From Xanthobacteraceae bacterium (lineage in GTDB: Bacteria > Pseudomonadota > Alphaproteobacteria > Rhizobiales > Xanthobacteraceae), in contig JAHBZB010000001.1 of the NCBI GenBank assembly GCA_019635635.1, forward strand, positions 1,302,001-1,366,000: 64,000 nucleotides of DNA, given 5' to 3'. This document shows positions 9,119-18,801 of this stretch, in pieces (the stretch's first letter is position 1; every line of letters starts with the position of its first letter). The notes beneath the pieces are model-generated. The model saw only the letters and a program-made list of their open reading frames with translations. It was not told where the DNA came from and did not search any database. The position numbers and the translations under genes are program-made.

Positions 9119-10149
9119 TCGCGGGCCGCAGCAGCCCGGAAACGGGCGCTGCTGGCGGACCGGCTCGCCATCTTCCTGTGATGCTCCGGGAGGTCGTTTC
9201 CTCCCTCAAACCCAAAGACGGCGGGAAATACATCGACGCGACTTTCGGCGCGGGCGGCCATTCACGCGCGCTGCTCGCGGAGGCGAATTGCCATGTGCTC
9301 GGCTTCGACCGCGATCCGCGCACGGTCGCGCAGTCGGCGTGGTTAGTGAGCGAGTACGGCGGCAGGCTCACGGTGGTGGAAGCGAATTTCTCCGAGATGC
9401 TCGAGATCGCGCCGCGTCACGGTTTCGATCAGGTCGATGGCGTGCTGTTCGACTTCGGCGTTTCCTCGATGCAACTGGATGAAGCCGCGCGCGGTTTCTC
9501 GTTTCGCTTCGACGGGCCGCTCGATATGCGCATGAGCGCGCGGGGCGTGAGTGCCGCGGAAGTCGTCAACGAATATGACGAACGCGCGCTGTCGCGGATC
9601 ATCGCGGCCTTGGGCGAAGAGAAGAAGGCGAAGTTCGTCGCGCGCGCGATCGTGGATGCGCGGAAAGAGAAAGAAATCTCGACCACCGGCGAACTTGCGA
9701 AGATCGTGCGCGAGGCCATTCATTCGAAGCCCGGCGACATCGATCCGGCGACGCGGACGTTTCAGGCGCTGCGCATCTACGTCAACGACGAACTCGGCGA
9801 AATCGGTAAAGGCCTGCTCGCGGCGGAACGCTTGCTGAAAGCGGGTGGCGTGTTGTCCGCGATTTCATTTCATTCGCTCGAAGACCGGCTGGTGAAGACT
9901 TTCATTACTTCGCGTTCGCAAGCGCCCGCGGTTTCGCGTCATGCGCCGGAAGTGAAAACCGCGCCGCCGAGTTTCAGCGCCGTGCAGCGCAAGGCGCTGA
10001 TTGCGGGCGAGGAAGAAGTGAAGATCAATCCGCGCGCGCGTTCGGCGAAGCTGCGGGTGGCAGAGCGTACCGGTGCGCCCGCGCAGCATGACGATCCGCT
10101 GGAAGCGCTGCTCGCGAAAATTCCCTCGCTCGACGGGGAGGCGCGCTGA
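9115..10149 (+). CDS. rsmH: 16S rRNA m4C1402 methyltransferase RsmH
   Basis: RsmH (MraW) methylates the N4 position of C1402 in 16S rRNA using S-adenosylmethionine. The 344-residue protein shows HLPVMLREVV at the start of the domain and the AdoMet site DATFGAGGHSRALL. It also has VDGVLFDFGVSSMQLDEAARGFSF, RIYVNDELGEI and SFHSLEDRLVK, all standard for the family. The ATG at 9115 overlaps the mraZ stop (ATGA), which fixes the start, although the frame is open to 8521. Its TGA shares a base with the ftsL ATG. Confidence 0.96.
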   Translation: MIAGRSSPETGAAGGPARHLPVMLREVVSSLKPKDGGKYIDATFGAGGHSRALLAEANCHVLGFDRDPRTVAQSAWLVSEYGGRLTVVEANFSEMLEIAPRHGFDQVDGVLFDFGVSSMQLDEAARGFSFRFDGPLDMRMSARGVSAAEVVNEYDERALSRIIAALGEEKKAKFVARAIVDARKEKEISTTGELAKIVREAIHSKPGDIDPATRTFQALRIYVNDELGEIGKGLLAAERLLKAGGVLSAISFHSLEDRLVKTFITSRSQAPAVSRHAPEVKTAPPSFSAVQRKALIAGEEEVKINPRARSAKLRVAERTGAPAQHDDPLEALLAKIPSLDGEAR

Positions 10150-10532
10150 TGCTGCGTCTTATTCACTGCCTGATGGTCATGGGGCTGCTTGGGGCCGCGG
10201 GCTACGTTTATGACATCAAGTACCGCGCGACCGGCGAAGCGCAGCAGGTGCAGAAGCTCCGCAATCAGATCCGCGCGGAGAAGGATCGTATCGCGAGCGC
10301 GCGTGCGGAATGGGCGAAGCTTTCTTCGCCCGACCGGATTCAGGAACTCGCCGAGCGTCACCTGAAAATGAAGCCGGTCGAGCCGCGCCGCTTCGGCAGC
10401 GTCGGCATATTGCCGGAACGTCCGCGGACTGCCGATCCGATCGGCGACATGCTGCAAAACATTCCGCAGCCGCAGGCGGACAAGAACAATGTGCCCGATC
10501 AGGAGCCGACCGGGTCGGTGGAGCAACAGTAA
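10149..10532 (+). CDS. ftsL: Cell division protein FtsL
   Basis: This is a 127-residue bitopic protein with one membrane helix at residues 4-20 (LIHCLMVMGLLGAAGYVYDI) and a periplasmic coiled-coil region (QVQKLRNQIRAEKDRIASAR). SSPDRIQELAERHLKMKPVEPRRF is typical of alphaproteobacterial FtsL. The Pro/Gln-rich tail is probably disordered. FtsL works with FtsB and FtsQ in the divisome to activate FtsW-FtsI. The start overlaps the rsmH stop as TGATG and the stop overlaps the ftsI start as TAATG. FtsL is poorly conserved, so the call rests on topology and position. Confidence 0.88.
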   Translation: MLRLIHCLMVMGLLGAAGYVYDIKYRATGEAQQVQKLRNQIRAEKDRIASARAEWAKLSSPDRIQELAERHLKMKPVEPRRFGSVGILPERPRTADPIGDMLQNIPQPQADKNNVPDQEPTGSVEQQ

Positions 10533-12241
10533 TGCGTTTGTTTGCCTCGCTTCGTCATTCGCTTTCGCATCTGTCGCTTCGCAAGGCGGGCGCGGGGGTT
10601 GCGCGTGCGCGCATTCTGCTTCTGTTGCTCGTGTTCGGCGGCGTCTATGGCGTGATCGCAGGAAGGCTCGTCTATCTCGGCTTTTCGACCGAAGCATCCG
10701 CGCAGCAGAAAGCGCGCGCGGCGGACGCGACCGCGCAGGCGCGGCCTGATGTCATCGACCGTAAGGGCCGGCTGATCGCGACCGACATCCGCACGCCTTC
10801 GCTGTTCGCGGAGCCGCAGCGGATCATCGACGCGGATGAGGCGACCTATCTGCTTCTGAAAATCCTGCCCGATCTCGACCGCGGCGAGTTGCGCGCGCGG
10901 CTGACCTCGAAGCGCTACTTCGCGTGGCTCAAGCGCGAGATCACGCCGGAGCAGCAGAAGGCGATCTATCGCCTCGGTATTCCCGGCATCGGCTTCCTGA
11001 AAGAATACAAGCGCGTCTATCCGAACGGTGCGCTCGCTGCCCACGTGCTCGGGCAGGTGAACGTCGATAACCAGGGCATTCTCGGTCTCGAGAAATGGAT
11101 CGACAGCGGCGGTTTGAGCGCGCTGCATCAGGCGGGCTTTGCCACCAATCATAATCTTCAGCCGGTCGAAATTGCGCTCGACCTCGACGTGCAGCAGGCG
11201 GTGCGCGACGAACTGATCGCTGGCAAGGAGCGCTTCAAGGCACAGGCCGCGAACGCGCTGGTGCTCGACGTCAACACCGGCGAAATCGTTTCGATGGTGT
11301 CGCTCCCCGACTTCGATCCGAACAAGCCGAGCTCGCCGAAAGATCCCGCGCGCTTCAACCGGCTGATGACCGGCGTGTTCGAAATGGGCTCGACCTTCAA
11401 GGCGATGACGACCGCGATGGCGCTCGACTCCGGCAAGGTCACGCTCAATTCGAGGTTCGATGCGACGCAGCCTTTGCGCTACGGCAAGTTCACGATCCAC
11501 GACTTCCATGCGCAGCGCCGCGTGCTCTCGGTGCCGGAAATCTTCACCTATTCGTCGAACATCGGCTCGGCGAAGATCGCGCTTTCAATGGGCATCGACG
11601 CGCACAAGGCGTTCCTGCGCAAGCTCGGGCTCCTGGACCGGCTGCGCACCGAATTGCCGGAAAGCGCGATGCCGCTCATTCCGAACCCGTGGGGCGAACT
11701 CAATACGGTGACGATCGCCTTTGGCCACGGGCTTTCGGTGACGCCGTTGCAGGCGGTGATGGCGACCGCGGCGCTGATCAACGGCGGTTACCTGATCACG
11801 CCGACCTTTATGCGCCGCACCGAGACGGAAGCGAAAACGAACGCGCCGCGCGTCATCAAGCAATCGACCTCGGACCAGATGCGCTATCTGATGCGGCTCA
11901 ACGTCGAGGTCGGCAGCGCCAAGCGCGCGGAAGTCGAAGGCTATTTCGTCGGCGGCAAAACCGGTACCTCGGAAAAGGTCGAGCGCGGCCGCTATTCCAA
12001 GAACAAAGTGCTGACGACCTTCATGGGGATCTTCCCCGCCGACAAGCCGCGCTATCTCGTGATGGTGATGCTCGACGAGCCACAGAAGGTCGAGGGTGCG
12101 GCGGCCGCGACCGCCGGTTTGAACGCGACCCCGGTTGCAGGCAAGATCATCCAGCGGATCGCGCCGCTCCTCGGCGTCGAGCCGCGCATCAATCTGCCGA
12201 CCGCGCAGAGCATGCTTCAGTTGCGGAACGCCGCGAACTAG
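10532..12241 (+). CDS. ftsI: Septal peptidoglycan transpeptidase FtsI (PBP3)
   Basis: This class B penicillin-binding protein crosslinks septal peptidoglycan together with FtsW. It has 569 residues with a single N-terminal membrane anchor at about 25-45, a PBP dimerisation region from about 70 to 230, and the transpeptidase domain after that. The three catalytic motifs are visible: STFK near residue 287 (active-site Ser), SSN near 341 and KTGTS near 476. The length is normal for alphaproteobacteria. The ATG at 10532 overlaps the ftsL stop; the frame is open to 10310 but that part lies within ftsL. Confidence 0.97.
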   Translation: MRLFASLRHSLSHLSLRKAGAGVARARILLLLLVFGGVYGVIAGRLVYLGFSTEASAQQKARAADATAQARPDVIDRKGRLIATDIRTPSLFAEPQRIIDADEATYLLLKILPDLDRGELRARLTSKRYFAWLKREITPEQQKAIYRLGIPGIGFLKEYKRVYPNGALAAHVLGQVNVDNQGILGLEKWIDSGGLSALHQAGFATNHNLQPVEIALDLDVQQAVRDELIAGKERFKAQAANALVLDVNTGEIVSMVSLPDFDPNKPSSPKDPARFNRLMTGVFEMGSTFKAMTTAMALDSGKVTLNSRFDATQPLRYGKFTIHDFHAQRRVLSVPEIFTYSSNIGSAKIALSMGIDAHKAFLRKLGLLDRLRTELPESAMPLIPNPWGELNTVTIAFGHGLSVTPLQAVMATAALINGGYLITPTFMRRTETEAKTNAPRVIKQSTSDQMRYLMRLNVEVGSAKRAEVEGYFVGGKTGTSEKVERGRYSKNKVLTTFMGIFPADKPRYLVMVMLDEPQKVEGAAAATAGLNATPVAGKIIQRIAPLLGVEPRINLPTAQSMLQLRNAAN

Positions 12242-12267
12242 TGCATCCGCGCCTTCCAGGATGGATC

Positions 12268-13716
12268 ATGGCGCAGACCTTTGACCTTCGCGATCTGATC
12301 GGGGCGGAAGCGCCGGAAGGCACGCGCGTTTCCGGTATCACCGCCGACAGCCGGAAGGCGGCGGAAGGAGTCGCGTTTTTCGCGATTGCGGGCGCGAAAG
12401 CCGACGGCGCGAAATTCGCGAACGATGCGGTTGCGCGCGGCGCGTCCGTCGTGGTCGGCGAAGGCGAGCGCCCGCCGGAACTGCTCGCGCGCGTGCCGTA
12501 TGTCCGCGTGCCGGATGTCCGCCGTGCGCTTGCGCGTGCGGCCGCGAAAATATTTCCGCGCCAACCCGATATTATGGTCGCCGTCACCGGCACCAACGGC
12601 AAAACTTCCGTCGCTTCTTTTGTGCGGCAGATCTGGGCGGCGCTCGGCGAGCAAGCGGCAAGCGTCGGCACCATCGGGCTCGTGACGCCGAACGGAGAAA
12701 CCACCGGCAGCCTCACCACGCCTGATCCGCTCGCGCTGCACGAGTTGCTCGACCGGCTCGCGCGCGACGGCGTCACGCATATGTCGATGGAAGCGTCTTC
12801 GCACGGGCTCGACCAGAAGCGGCTCGACGGCGCGCGGCTTGCGGCGGGCGCATTCACGAATCTCACGCGCGATCATCTCGATTATCACAGGACCTTCGAC
12901 GATTACCGCGCCGCGAAGATGCGGCTGTTCGAGAAGCTGTTGCCGCAAGGTGCCGCCGCCGTTGCCGATGCCGACGAGGAAGACGCGAAGCGCGTCGAGG
13001 AAATAGCGAAGCGCCGGGGGCTTCGCTATTTCGGCGTCGGACGCGCCGGGCAGGGCTTGCAACTCGTCGAAAACAGGATCGACGGCTTCGCGCAGCGGCT
13101 GGAGATCGTTTGTGATGGCGCGAAGCATTCGGTGAAGCTGCCGCTGGTCGGCGGCTTTCAGGTGTCGAACGCGCTCGTTGCCGCGGGACTTGCAATCGTC
13201 ACCGGAAGCGACGGGAAGAAAGTTCTCGGCGCGCTCGAACATCTCAAAGGTGCCTCGGGCCGTCTCGAACTTGCAGGCGAGAAGAACGGTGCGCCGATCT
13301 TTATCGATTACGCGCACACGCCGGATGCGCTGGAGAATGCGCTCACTGCGTTGCGTCCTTATGTAGAGCGCAAGCTTGCCGTCGTGTTCGGCGCGGGTGG
13401 CGACCGCGATCCGGGCAAGCGCCCGTTGATGGGCACTGCCGCCGCGAAGCACGCCGATCAAATCTATGTCACCGACGACAATCCGCGCAGCGAAGAACCG
13501 TCCGCAATTCGCGTGGCGATCTTGCAGGAAGCGCGCGGCGCCGTCGAAATCGCAGACCGTTCGGAAGCCGTGCGCAAGGCCGTGCACGACCTTCAACCCG
13601 GCGACGTGCTGCTGGTCGCGGGCAAGGGCCATGAAACCGGCCAGATCGTGGGCGACCGCACGATCCCTTATACCGATCACGATGCGGTTCGTGCCGCGCT
13701 GAAGGACGCCGAATGA
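12268..13716 (+). CDS. murE: UDP-MurNAc-tripeptide synthetase MurE
   Basis: This cytoplasmic Mur ligase adds the third stem-peptide residue to UDP-MurNAc-L-Ala-D-Glu. It has 482 residues: the N-terminal UDP-binding domain, the ATP loop TGTNGKTSV near residue 107, the TTPDPLALHELL and HMSMEASSHGL segments, and DNPRSE near 405. DNPR marks MurE enzymes that use meso-diaminopimelate, as expected for a Gram-negative. The ATG at 12268 follows AGGA; the gap from ftsI is 26 bases. The stop overlaps murF as ATGA. Confidence 0.97.
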   Translation: MAQTFDLRDLIGAEAPEGTRVSGITADSRKAAEGVAFFAIAGAKADGAKFANDAVARGASVVVGEGERPPELLARVPYVRVPDVRRALARAAAKIFPRQPDIMVAVTGTNGKTSVASFVRQIWAALGEQAASVGTIGLVTPNGETTGSLTTPDPLALHELLDRLARDGVTHMSMEASSHGLDQKRLDGARLAAGAFTNLTRDHLDYHRTFDDYRAAKMRLFEKLLPQGAAAVADADEEDAKRVEEIAKRRGLRYFGVGRAGQGLQLVENRIDGFAQRLEIVCDGAKHSVKLPLVGGFQVSNALVAAGLAIVTGSDGKKVLGALEHLKGASGRLELAGEKNGAPIFIDYAHTPDALENALTALRPYVERKLAVVFGAGGDRDPGKRPLMGTAAAKHADQIYVTDDNPRSEEPSAIRVAILQEARGAVEIADRSEAVRKAVHDLQPGDVLLVAGKGHETGQIVGDRTIPYTDHDAVRAALKDAE

Positions 13717-15152
13717 ACGCGACGACACCGCTCTGGACCGCCGAGGCACTGGCGCGCGCCGCGCTCGGCAAGCTGCAAGGCGCGGCCGCGGAGAACGTCA
13801 GCGGCATTTCCATCGACACCCGCACGCTCTCGTCGGGCGAGGCGTTCTTCGCGATCAAGGGCGACAGGCTCGACGGTCATGACTTCGTGGAAGCGGCACT
13901 CGCGAAGGGGGCGGCACTCGCGGTGGTCGATGAACAGTCTGCAAAAAAATTTCCGGCCGATGCGCGGCTCCTGATTGTCGGTGAAACCTTACAGGCGATG
14001 CGCGATGTCGCAGCCGCCGCGCGCGCTCGCTCGCTGGCGAAAATTATCGCCGTCACAGGCTCCGCCGGAAAGACCGGAACCAAAGAAGCGCTGAAACTCG
14101 CACTCTCACCGAGCGGCGAGACGCATGCCTCGAGCGCGTCCTTCAACAATCACTGGGGCGTGCCGTTGTCGCTGTCGCGGCTTTCGCAGGACGCGAAGTT
14201 CGGTGTGTTCGAAATCGGCATGAACCACGCTGGCGAGATCACGCCACTCGTGAAACTCGTGCGCCCGCAGGTTGCGATCATCACCACGATCGAGCCGGTG
14301 CATCTCGAATATTTCTCCGGCATCGAGGCAATCGCGGACGCGAAAGCGGAAATCTTTCTCGGGTTGGAGCCGGGCGGGGCTGCGGTGCTCAACCGCGACA
14401 ACAGCCAGTTCGCGCGGCTGGAAGCCGCGGCAAAGGCTGCCGGTGTTTCGCGCATCGTCGGCTTCGGCGAGGATGCGAAGGCGGAAGCGCGGCTGATCGA
14501 AGCCGGGTTGCAGGAAGACTCCTCCACCGTTCATGCCGAGATCTTGGGCGAGAAGCTGATGTTCAAGCTCGGCGCGCCGGGGAAACATCTCGTGATGAAC
14601 GCACTTGCGGTGCTGGCCGCGGCGAAACTCGCGGGCGCCGATCTCGCGAAGGCGGCGCTTGCGCTTTCGCAACTCGTGCCGCCGGTTGGGCGCGGGCGGC
14701 GAAGCGCGTTGCGGCTGCCGGGCGGCGAGGGGCTTCTGATCGACGAAAGCTACAATGCGAACCCGGCTTCCATGCGCGCGGCCATCGAGGTGCTTTCGCG
14801 CGCGCCGGTGGGCAAGCAGGGCCGGAAGATCGCGGTACTCGGCGACATGCTCGAACTGGGCGCGGAAGCAGCGCTGCGCCACGCCGAACTTGCGCAATCC
14901 CTGAGCGCCGGAAAAATTGATCTCGTGTTCTGTTCCGGCCCGCTGATGCATTCGCTATGGGAGGCGCTTCCATCGGGGCAGCGGGGCGGCTATGCCGAAG
15001 ACGCCGGCGCGCTGGAGCCGCAGGTCGTCGCCGCGCTGCGCGGCGGCGACGCGGTCATGGTCAAGGGTTCGAACGCGAGCGGCATGGGCAGAATCGTGAA
15101 GTCGCTCGCCCGGAAGTTCGGCGCGCCGCAGCCCGCGAATGTATCGGTTTAG
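13713..15152 (+). CDS. murF: UDP-MurNAc-tripeptide D-Ala-D-Ala ligase MurF
   Basis: MurF joins D-Ala-D-Ala to the tripeptide, the last cytoplasmic step before transfer to the lipid carrier. The 479-residue protein has the N-terminal GISIDTRTLSSGEAFFAIKG segment, the ATP loop TGSAGKTGTKE near residue 115, NNHWGVPLSL, EIGMNHAGEI and the late LLIDESYNANPASMRAA motif, all characteristic. The ATG at 13713 overlaps the murE stop. The next gene, mraY, starts 9 bases after the TAG. Confidence 0.97.
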   Translation: MNATTPLWTAEALARAALGKLQGAAAENVSGISIDTRTLSSGEAFFAIKGDRLDGHDFVEAALAKGAALAVVDEQSAKKFPADARLLIVGETLQAMRDVAAAARARSLAKIIAVTGSAGKTGTKEALKLALSPSGETHASSASFNNHWGVPLSLSRLSQDAKFGVFEIGMNHAGEITPLVKLVRPQVAIITTIEPVHLEYFSGIEAIADAKAEIFLGLEPGGAAVLNRDNSQFARLEAAAKAAGVSRIVGFGEDAKAEARLIEAGLQEDSSTVHAEILGEKLMFKLGAPGKHLVMNALAVLAAAKLAGADLAKAALALSQLVPPVGRGRRSALRLPGGEGLLIDESYNANPASMRAAIEVLSRAPVGKQGRKIAVLGDMLELGAEAALRHAELAQSLSAGKIDLVFCSGPLMHSLWEALPSGQRGGYAEDAGALEPQVVAALRGGDAVMVKGSNASGMGRIVKSLARKFGAPQPANVSV

Positions 15153-15161
15153 GAGATCGTT

Positions 15162-16247
15162 TTGTTTTTCTGGCTCGCCCAATTTTCCGACGTCATTCCG
15201 GGCTTCAACGTCTTCCGCTACATCACGTTCCGCACCGGCGGCGCGGTGATCACGGCGCTACTGTTCGTGTTCCTGTTCGGGCCGAAGATCATTGCGCTGT
15301 TGCGCGTGAAGCAGGGCAAGGGCCAACCGATCCGCGCCGACGGCCCGGCGTCGCATCTCGTCAACAAGAAGGGCACGCCGACCATGGGCGGGCTCATGAT
15401 TTTGTCCGGTCTCATCGTTTCCGTTTTGCTCTGGGCAAATCTTGGAAACCCTTATGTCTGGATTGTGCTCGGCGTCACGATTTCGTTCGGCCTCATCGGT
15501 CTTTATGACGACTACCTGAAAGTGACGCGGCAGAGCCACGCCGGTTTTTCCGCACGGCTGCGGCTCCTGATCGAAGTCGTGATCGCGGCGGTCGCGCTTT
15601 ACGCGATTACGCGGGTTTCCAATCCGGCGACCGCCTATTCGGTCGCAGTGCCGTTCCTGAAAGACAACTACATTTATCTGAGCTGGGGCATCATCGCGTT
15701 CGGCGCTTTCGTGATCGTCGGCGCGGGCAACGCGGTGAACCTCACTGACGGGCTCGACGGACTTGCCATCGTGCCGGTGATGATCGCGGCGGTTTCTTTC
15801 GCGCTGATCGCCTATCTCGTCGGTAACGCAGGCTTCGCCGGTTATCTTGGCATTCCGCACGTGCCGCGTGCGGGCGAACTTGCGGTGGTCTGTGGTGCAG
15901 TGATCGGCGCGGGCCTCGGCTTTCTGTGGTTCAACGCGCCGCCCGCGCAAATTTTCATGGGCGACACCGGCTCGCTGTCGCTTGGCGCGCTGCTCGCGAC
16001 CGTCGCGGTCGCCACCAAGCACGAGATCGTGCTGGCGGTAGTCGGCGGTTTGTTCGTGCTGGAAGCAGTTTCCGTGATCGTGCAGGTGATCTCGTTCAAG
16101 CTCACGGGAAAACGCATCTTCAAGATGGCGCCGATCCATCATCACTTCGAGCAGCTCGGCTGGACCGAGGCGCAGGTCGTGATCCGCTTCTGGGTGATCG
16201 CGGTCGTGCTGGCGCTGGTCGGTCTTTCGACGCTCAAGCTCCGCTAA
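15162..16247 (+). CDS. mraY: Phospho-N-acetylmuramoyl-pentapeptide transferase MraY (TTG start)
   Basis: MraY transfers phospho-MurNAc-pentapeptide to undecaprenyl phosphate, giving lipid I. It is a membrane protein of 361 residues with about ten helices. Family motifs include [20 protein letters not shown], the aspartate pair in [29 protein letters not shown] and the cytoplasmic PIHHHFE. The start is read as TTG at 15162: AGGAGA lies 5 bases upstream and no in-frame ATG or GTG precedes the conserved N-terminus [19 protein letters not shown]. The gene abuts murD (TAAATG). Confidence 0.96.
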   Translation: MFFWLAQFSDVIPGFNVFRYITFRTGGAVITALLFVFLFGPKIIALLRVKQGKGQPIRADGPASHLVNKKGTPTMGGLMILSGLIVSVLLWANLGNPYVWIVLGVTISFGLIGLYDDYLKVTRQSHAGFSARLRLLIEVVIAAVALYAITRVSNPATAYSVAVPFLKDNYIYLSWGIIAFGAFVIVGAGNAVNLTDGLDGLAIVPVMIAAVSFALIAYLVGNAGFAGYLGIPHVPRAGELAVVCGAVIGAGLGFLWFNAPPAQIFMGDTGSLSLGALLATVAVATKHEIVLAVVGGLFVLEAVSVIVQVISFKLTGKRIFKMAPIHHHFEQLGWTEAQVVIRFWVIAVVLALVGLSTLKLR

Positions 16248-17630
16248 ATGACGCCGGTCATCACATTTCGCGGCAGATTAGTCGCGGTGTTCGGCCTCGG
16301 CGCGAGCGGCATTGCGACCGCGCAAGCGCTGGTCGCAGGTGGCGCGAAGGTGATCGCCTGGGACGATACGCCCGCGAGCGTAGAAAAGGCCCGCGCGAAA
16401 AATATCGAGACGCGCGATCTGCGCGAGATCGACTGGAGCGCGGTGGCTGCACTCGTGCTCGCGCCCGGCGTGCCGCTCACGCACCCGGTGCCGCACTGGA
16501 GCGTGGGACTTGCGCAGAACGCGGCGGTGCAGGTCATCGGCGACATCGAACTCTTTTGTCGCGAGCGTAAGGCGGTTGCGCCACACGCGCCGTTTATTGC
16601 GATCACCGGCACGAACGGGAAATCCACCACGACCGCGCTGATCGCGCATATCCTGCAAAGCGCGGGCCGCGAAGTCGCGCTCGGCGGCAATCTCGGCACG
16701 CCGATTTTGGCGCTGAACCCGCCGTCGCCCGCGCGGGTGCATGTGATCGAATGCTCGTCGTTCCAGATCGATCTTGCGCCGTCGCTCGATCCGTCGGTCG
16801 GCGTGCTGCTCAATCTCTCGCCCGATCATATCGACCGGCACGGCACGTTCGAGAATTATGCGAGCGTGAAGGCGCGGCTGATTGCTGGCGTGCAGGCGGG
16901 CGGCACCGCGGTCGTCGGCGTCGACGACAATCATTCGGCGGCGATCGCCGACCGCGCGGAGCGGGCGGGCACGAAGGTCGTGCGCGTTTCCATGCGGCGT
17001 CCGCTCTCCGACGGGATTTTTCTCGAAGGCGAGCGCATCGTGTTCGCGCAAGGCGGCGCGAATCTTTTCTCGGCGCCGCTGACGGGTATCGGTTCGCTGC
17101 GCGGCACGCATAACGCACAGAACGCGGCCTGCGCCTTTGCCGCGACCCATGCGCTTGGAATTTCCTACGAGCAGATCGCTGCCGCGCTGAAAACCTTCCC
17201 CGGCCTTGCGCATCGCATGGAGGAGGTCGGCCGCAAGGGCGCGGTGCTCTTCATCAACGACTCCAAGGCGACCAATGCCGACGCGACCGCGCGGGCGCTT
17301 GCGAGCTTCACCGAGATTTTCTGGATCGCGGGCGGCAAGGCGAAAGAGGGCGGGCTTTCCGGCCTGGAGGGCTATTTCCCGCGAATCAAAAAGGCCTACC
17401 TGATCGGCGAGGCGGCGGAAGCCTTCTCGCGGCAATTGGGCGCGGTTCCGCACACGATCTCCGGCACGCTGGAGAAGGCGCTCTCCGAGGCCGCGGCTGA
17501 CGCGGAGGCCGCAAATTTGCAGCACCCGGTCGTTCTGCTTTCACCGGCCTGCGCCTCCTACGACCAGTTCCCGAATTTCGAGGTCCGGGGAGATACGTTC
17601 CGTTCACTGGTTCGCTCTATGGTCCGTTAA
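16248..17630 (+). CDS. murD: UDP-MurNAc-L-alanine D-glutamate ligase MurD
   Basis: MurD adds D-glutamate to UDP-MurNAc-L-Ala. The 460-residue protein opens with the UDP-binding Rossmann part ([17 protein letters not shown]), carries the ATP loop [10 protein letters not shown] near residue 121, and has [15 protein letters not shown] and [12 protein letters not shown]. The C-terminal domain includes [22 protein letters not shown] and [12 protein letters not shown]. The ATG at 16248 follows the mraY TAA directly. No SD is visible apart from mraY coding sequence, so translation is probably coupled. Confidence 0.97.
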   Translation: MTPVITFRGRLVAVFGLGASGIATAQALVAGGAKVIAWDDTPASVEKARAKNIETRDLREIDWSAVAALVLAPGVPLTHPVPHWSVGLAQNAAVQVIGDIELFCRERKAVAPHAPFIAITGTNGKSTTTALIAHILQSAGREVALGGNLGTPILALNPPSPARVHVIECSSFQIDLAPSLDPSVGVLLNLSPDHIDRHGTFENYASVKARLIAGVQAGGTAVVGVDDNHSAAIADRAERAGTKVVRVSMRRPLSDGIFLEGERIVFAQGGANLFSAPLTGIGSLRGTHNAQNAACAFAATHALGISYEQIAAALKTFPGLAHRMEEVGRKGAVLFINDSKATNADATARALASFTEIFWIAGGKAKEGGLSGLEGYFPRIKKAYLIGEAAEAFSRQLGAVPHTISGTLEKALSEAAADAEAANLQHPVVLLSPACASYDQFPNFEVRGDTFRSLVRSMVR

Positions 17631-17652
17631 GGACTTGGTAGGGACGAATTCC

Positions 17653-18801
17653 GTGGTTTCTCGCGCCCAAAGAACGCTGTTCGGCGAATGGTGGTGGACG
17701 GTCGATCGCCTGTTACTCAGCGCGCTGTTCGCGATCGTGCTGCTCGGAATCATTCTGCTCCTGGCGGCGTCGCCGCCGCTCGCGACCCGGCTCGGGGTCG
17801 ACCCGTTCTTCTTCGTGCACCGGCAGGCGCTCTATCTCGTGCCCGCGGTCTGCGTGTTGATCGCGACTTCATTGCTCGACCCGCGCCAGATCCGCCGCAC
17901 CTGCCTGATCGTGTTCGCGGTCAGCATCGTGCTCGTAGCACTGACGCCGTTCGTCGGTGCGGAAATCAAGGGCGCGCGGCGCTGGCTCTCGATTCTGGGC
18001 TTCAGTTTGCAGCCTTCCGAATTCATGAAGCCCGCTTTTATCGTGCTTACGGCATGGGTCTTCGCCGAAGCAAAACGCAATCCGCAGATGCCATCGACCG
18101 CGCTTGCGGTCGCGTCCTTGCTTGCGGTCGTGCTGTTGCTCGTGCGGCAGCCGGACTTCGGCCAGACCGTGCTGATCGTCGCGGTGTGGTGCGCGCTGTT
18201 CTTCATCTCGGGCCTGCGCTGGATGTGGGTCGGCGGCATCGGCGGCCTTGCGCTGACCAGTCTGTTCGCGGCCTATCACACGATCCCGCATGTACGCTCA
18301 CGCATCGACCGCTTCCTCGATCCGGGTTCGGGCGACACCTTCCAGATCGACACCGCGATTGAATCCTTTCTGCGCGGCGGCTGGCTCGGCCGCGGGCCGG
18401 GCGAGGGCACGGTGAAGCGCATTCTTCCCGACGGCCACGCCGACTTCATCTTCGCGGTGGCGGCGGAGGAATTCGGCATCATCTTGTGCCTGATCCTCGT
18501 TGCGCTGTTCTCCTTCGTCGTGATCCGCGCGTTGTGGCACGCCTCGCGCGAGGAAGACCCGTTCATGCGGCTTGCGATTGCGGGCATCGCGCTGCTCTTT
18601 GGCCTGCAATCGTCGATTGCGATGGCGGTGAACCTGCATCTCATTCCGTCGAAGGGCATGACGCTGCCGTTCGTTTCCTATGGCGGCTCGTCGCTGATCT
18701 CGCTCGCCTTCGGCATGGGCATGCTGATTTCGCTCACGCGCAAGCATCCGCGATTGCGTGACGCGGGCCGCGAATACGAGCCGCGAGGCGTAGAAGCATG
18801 A
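17653..18801 (+). CDS. ftsW: Septal peptidoglycan glycosyltransferase FtsW (GTG start)
   Basis: FtsW is the SEDS-family polymerase that builds septal glycan strands with FtsI as partner. The protein has about 382 residues and ten membrane helices. Family motifs include GAEIKGARRWL, LQPSEFMKPAFI, FFISGLRWMWV, GRGPGEGTVKR, LPDGHADFIFAVAAEEFG and MTLPFVSYGGSSLI. I chose the GTG at 17653 (MVSRAQRTLFGEWWW) because AGGGAC lies 7 bases upstream and relatives start the same way; a TTG at 17635 adds six residues. The stop overlaps murG as ATGA. Confidence 0.95.
   Translation: MVSRAQRTLFGEWWWTVDRLLLSALFAIVLLGIILLLAASPPLATRLGVDPFFFVHRQALYLVPAVCVLIATSLLDPRQIRRTCLIVFAVSIVLVALTPFVGAEIKGARRWLSILGFSLQPSEFMKPAFIVLTAWVFAEAKRNPQMPSTALAVASLLAVVLLLVRQPDFGQTVLIVAVWCALFFISGLRWMWVGGIGGLALTSLFAAYHTIPHVRSRIDRFLDPGSGDTFQIDTAIESFLRGGWLGRGPGEGTVKRILPDGHADFIFAVAAEEFGIILCLILVALFSFVVIRALWHASREEDPFMRLAIAGIALLFGLQSSIAMAVNLHLIPSKGMTLPFVSYGGSSLISLAFGMGMLISLTRKHPRLRDAGREYEPRGVEA

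Noticed and set aside
12238-13749. A 503-codon open frame on the minus strand opposite murE
   Set aside because: It is a shadow of murE; no domain, SD or sensible neighbours.
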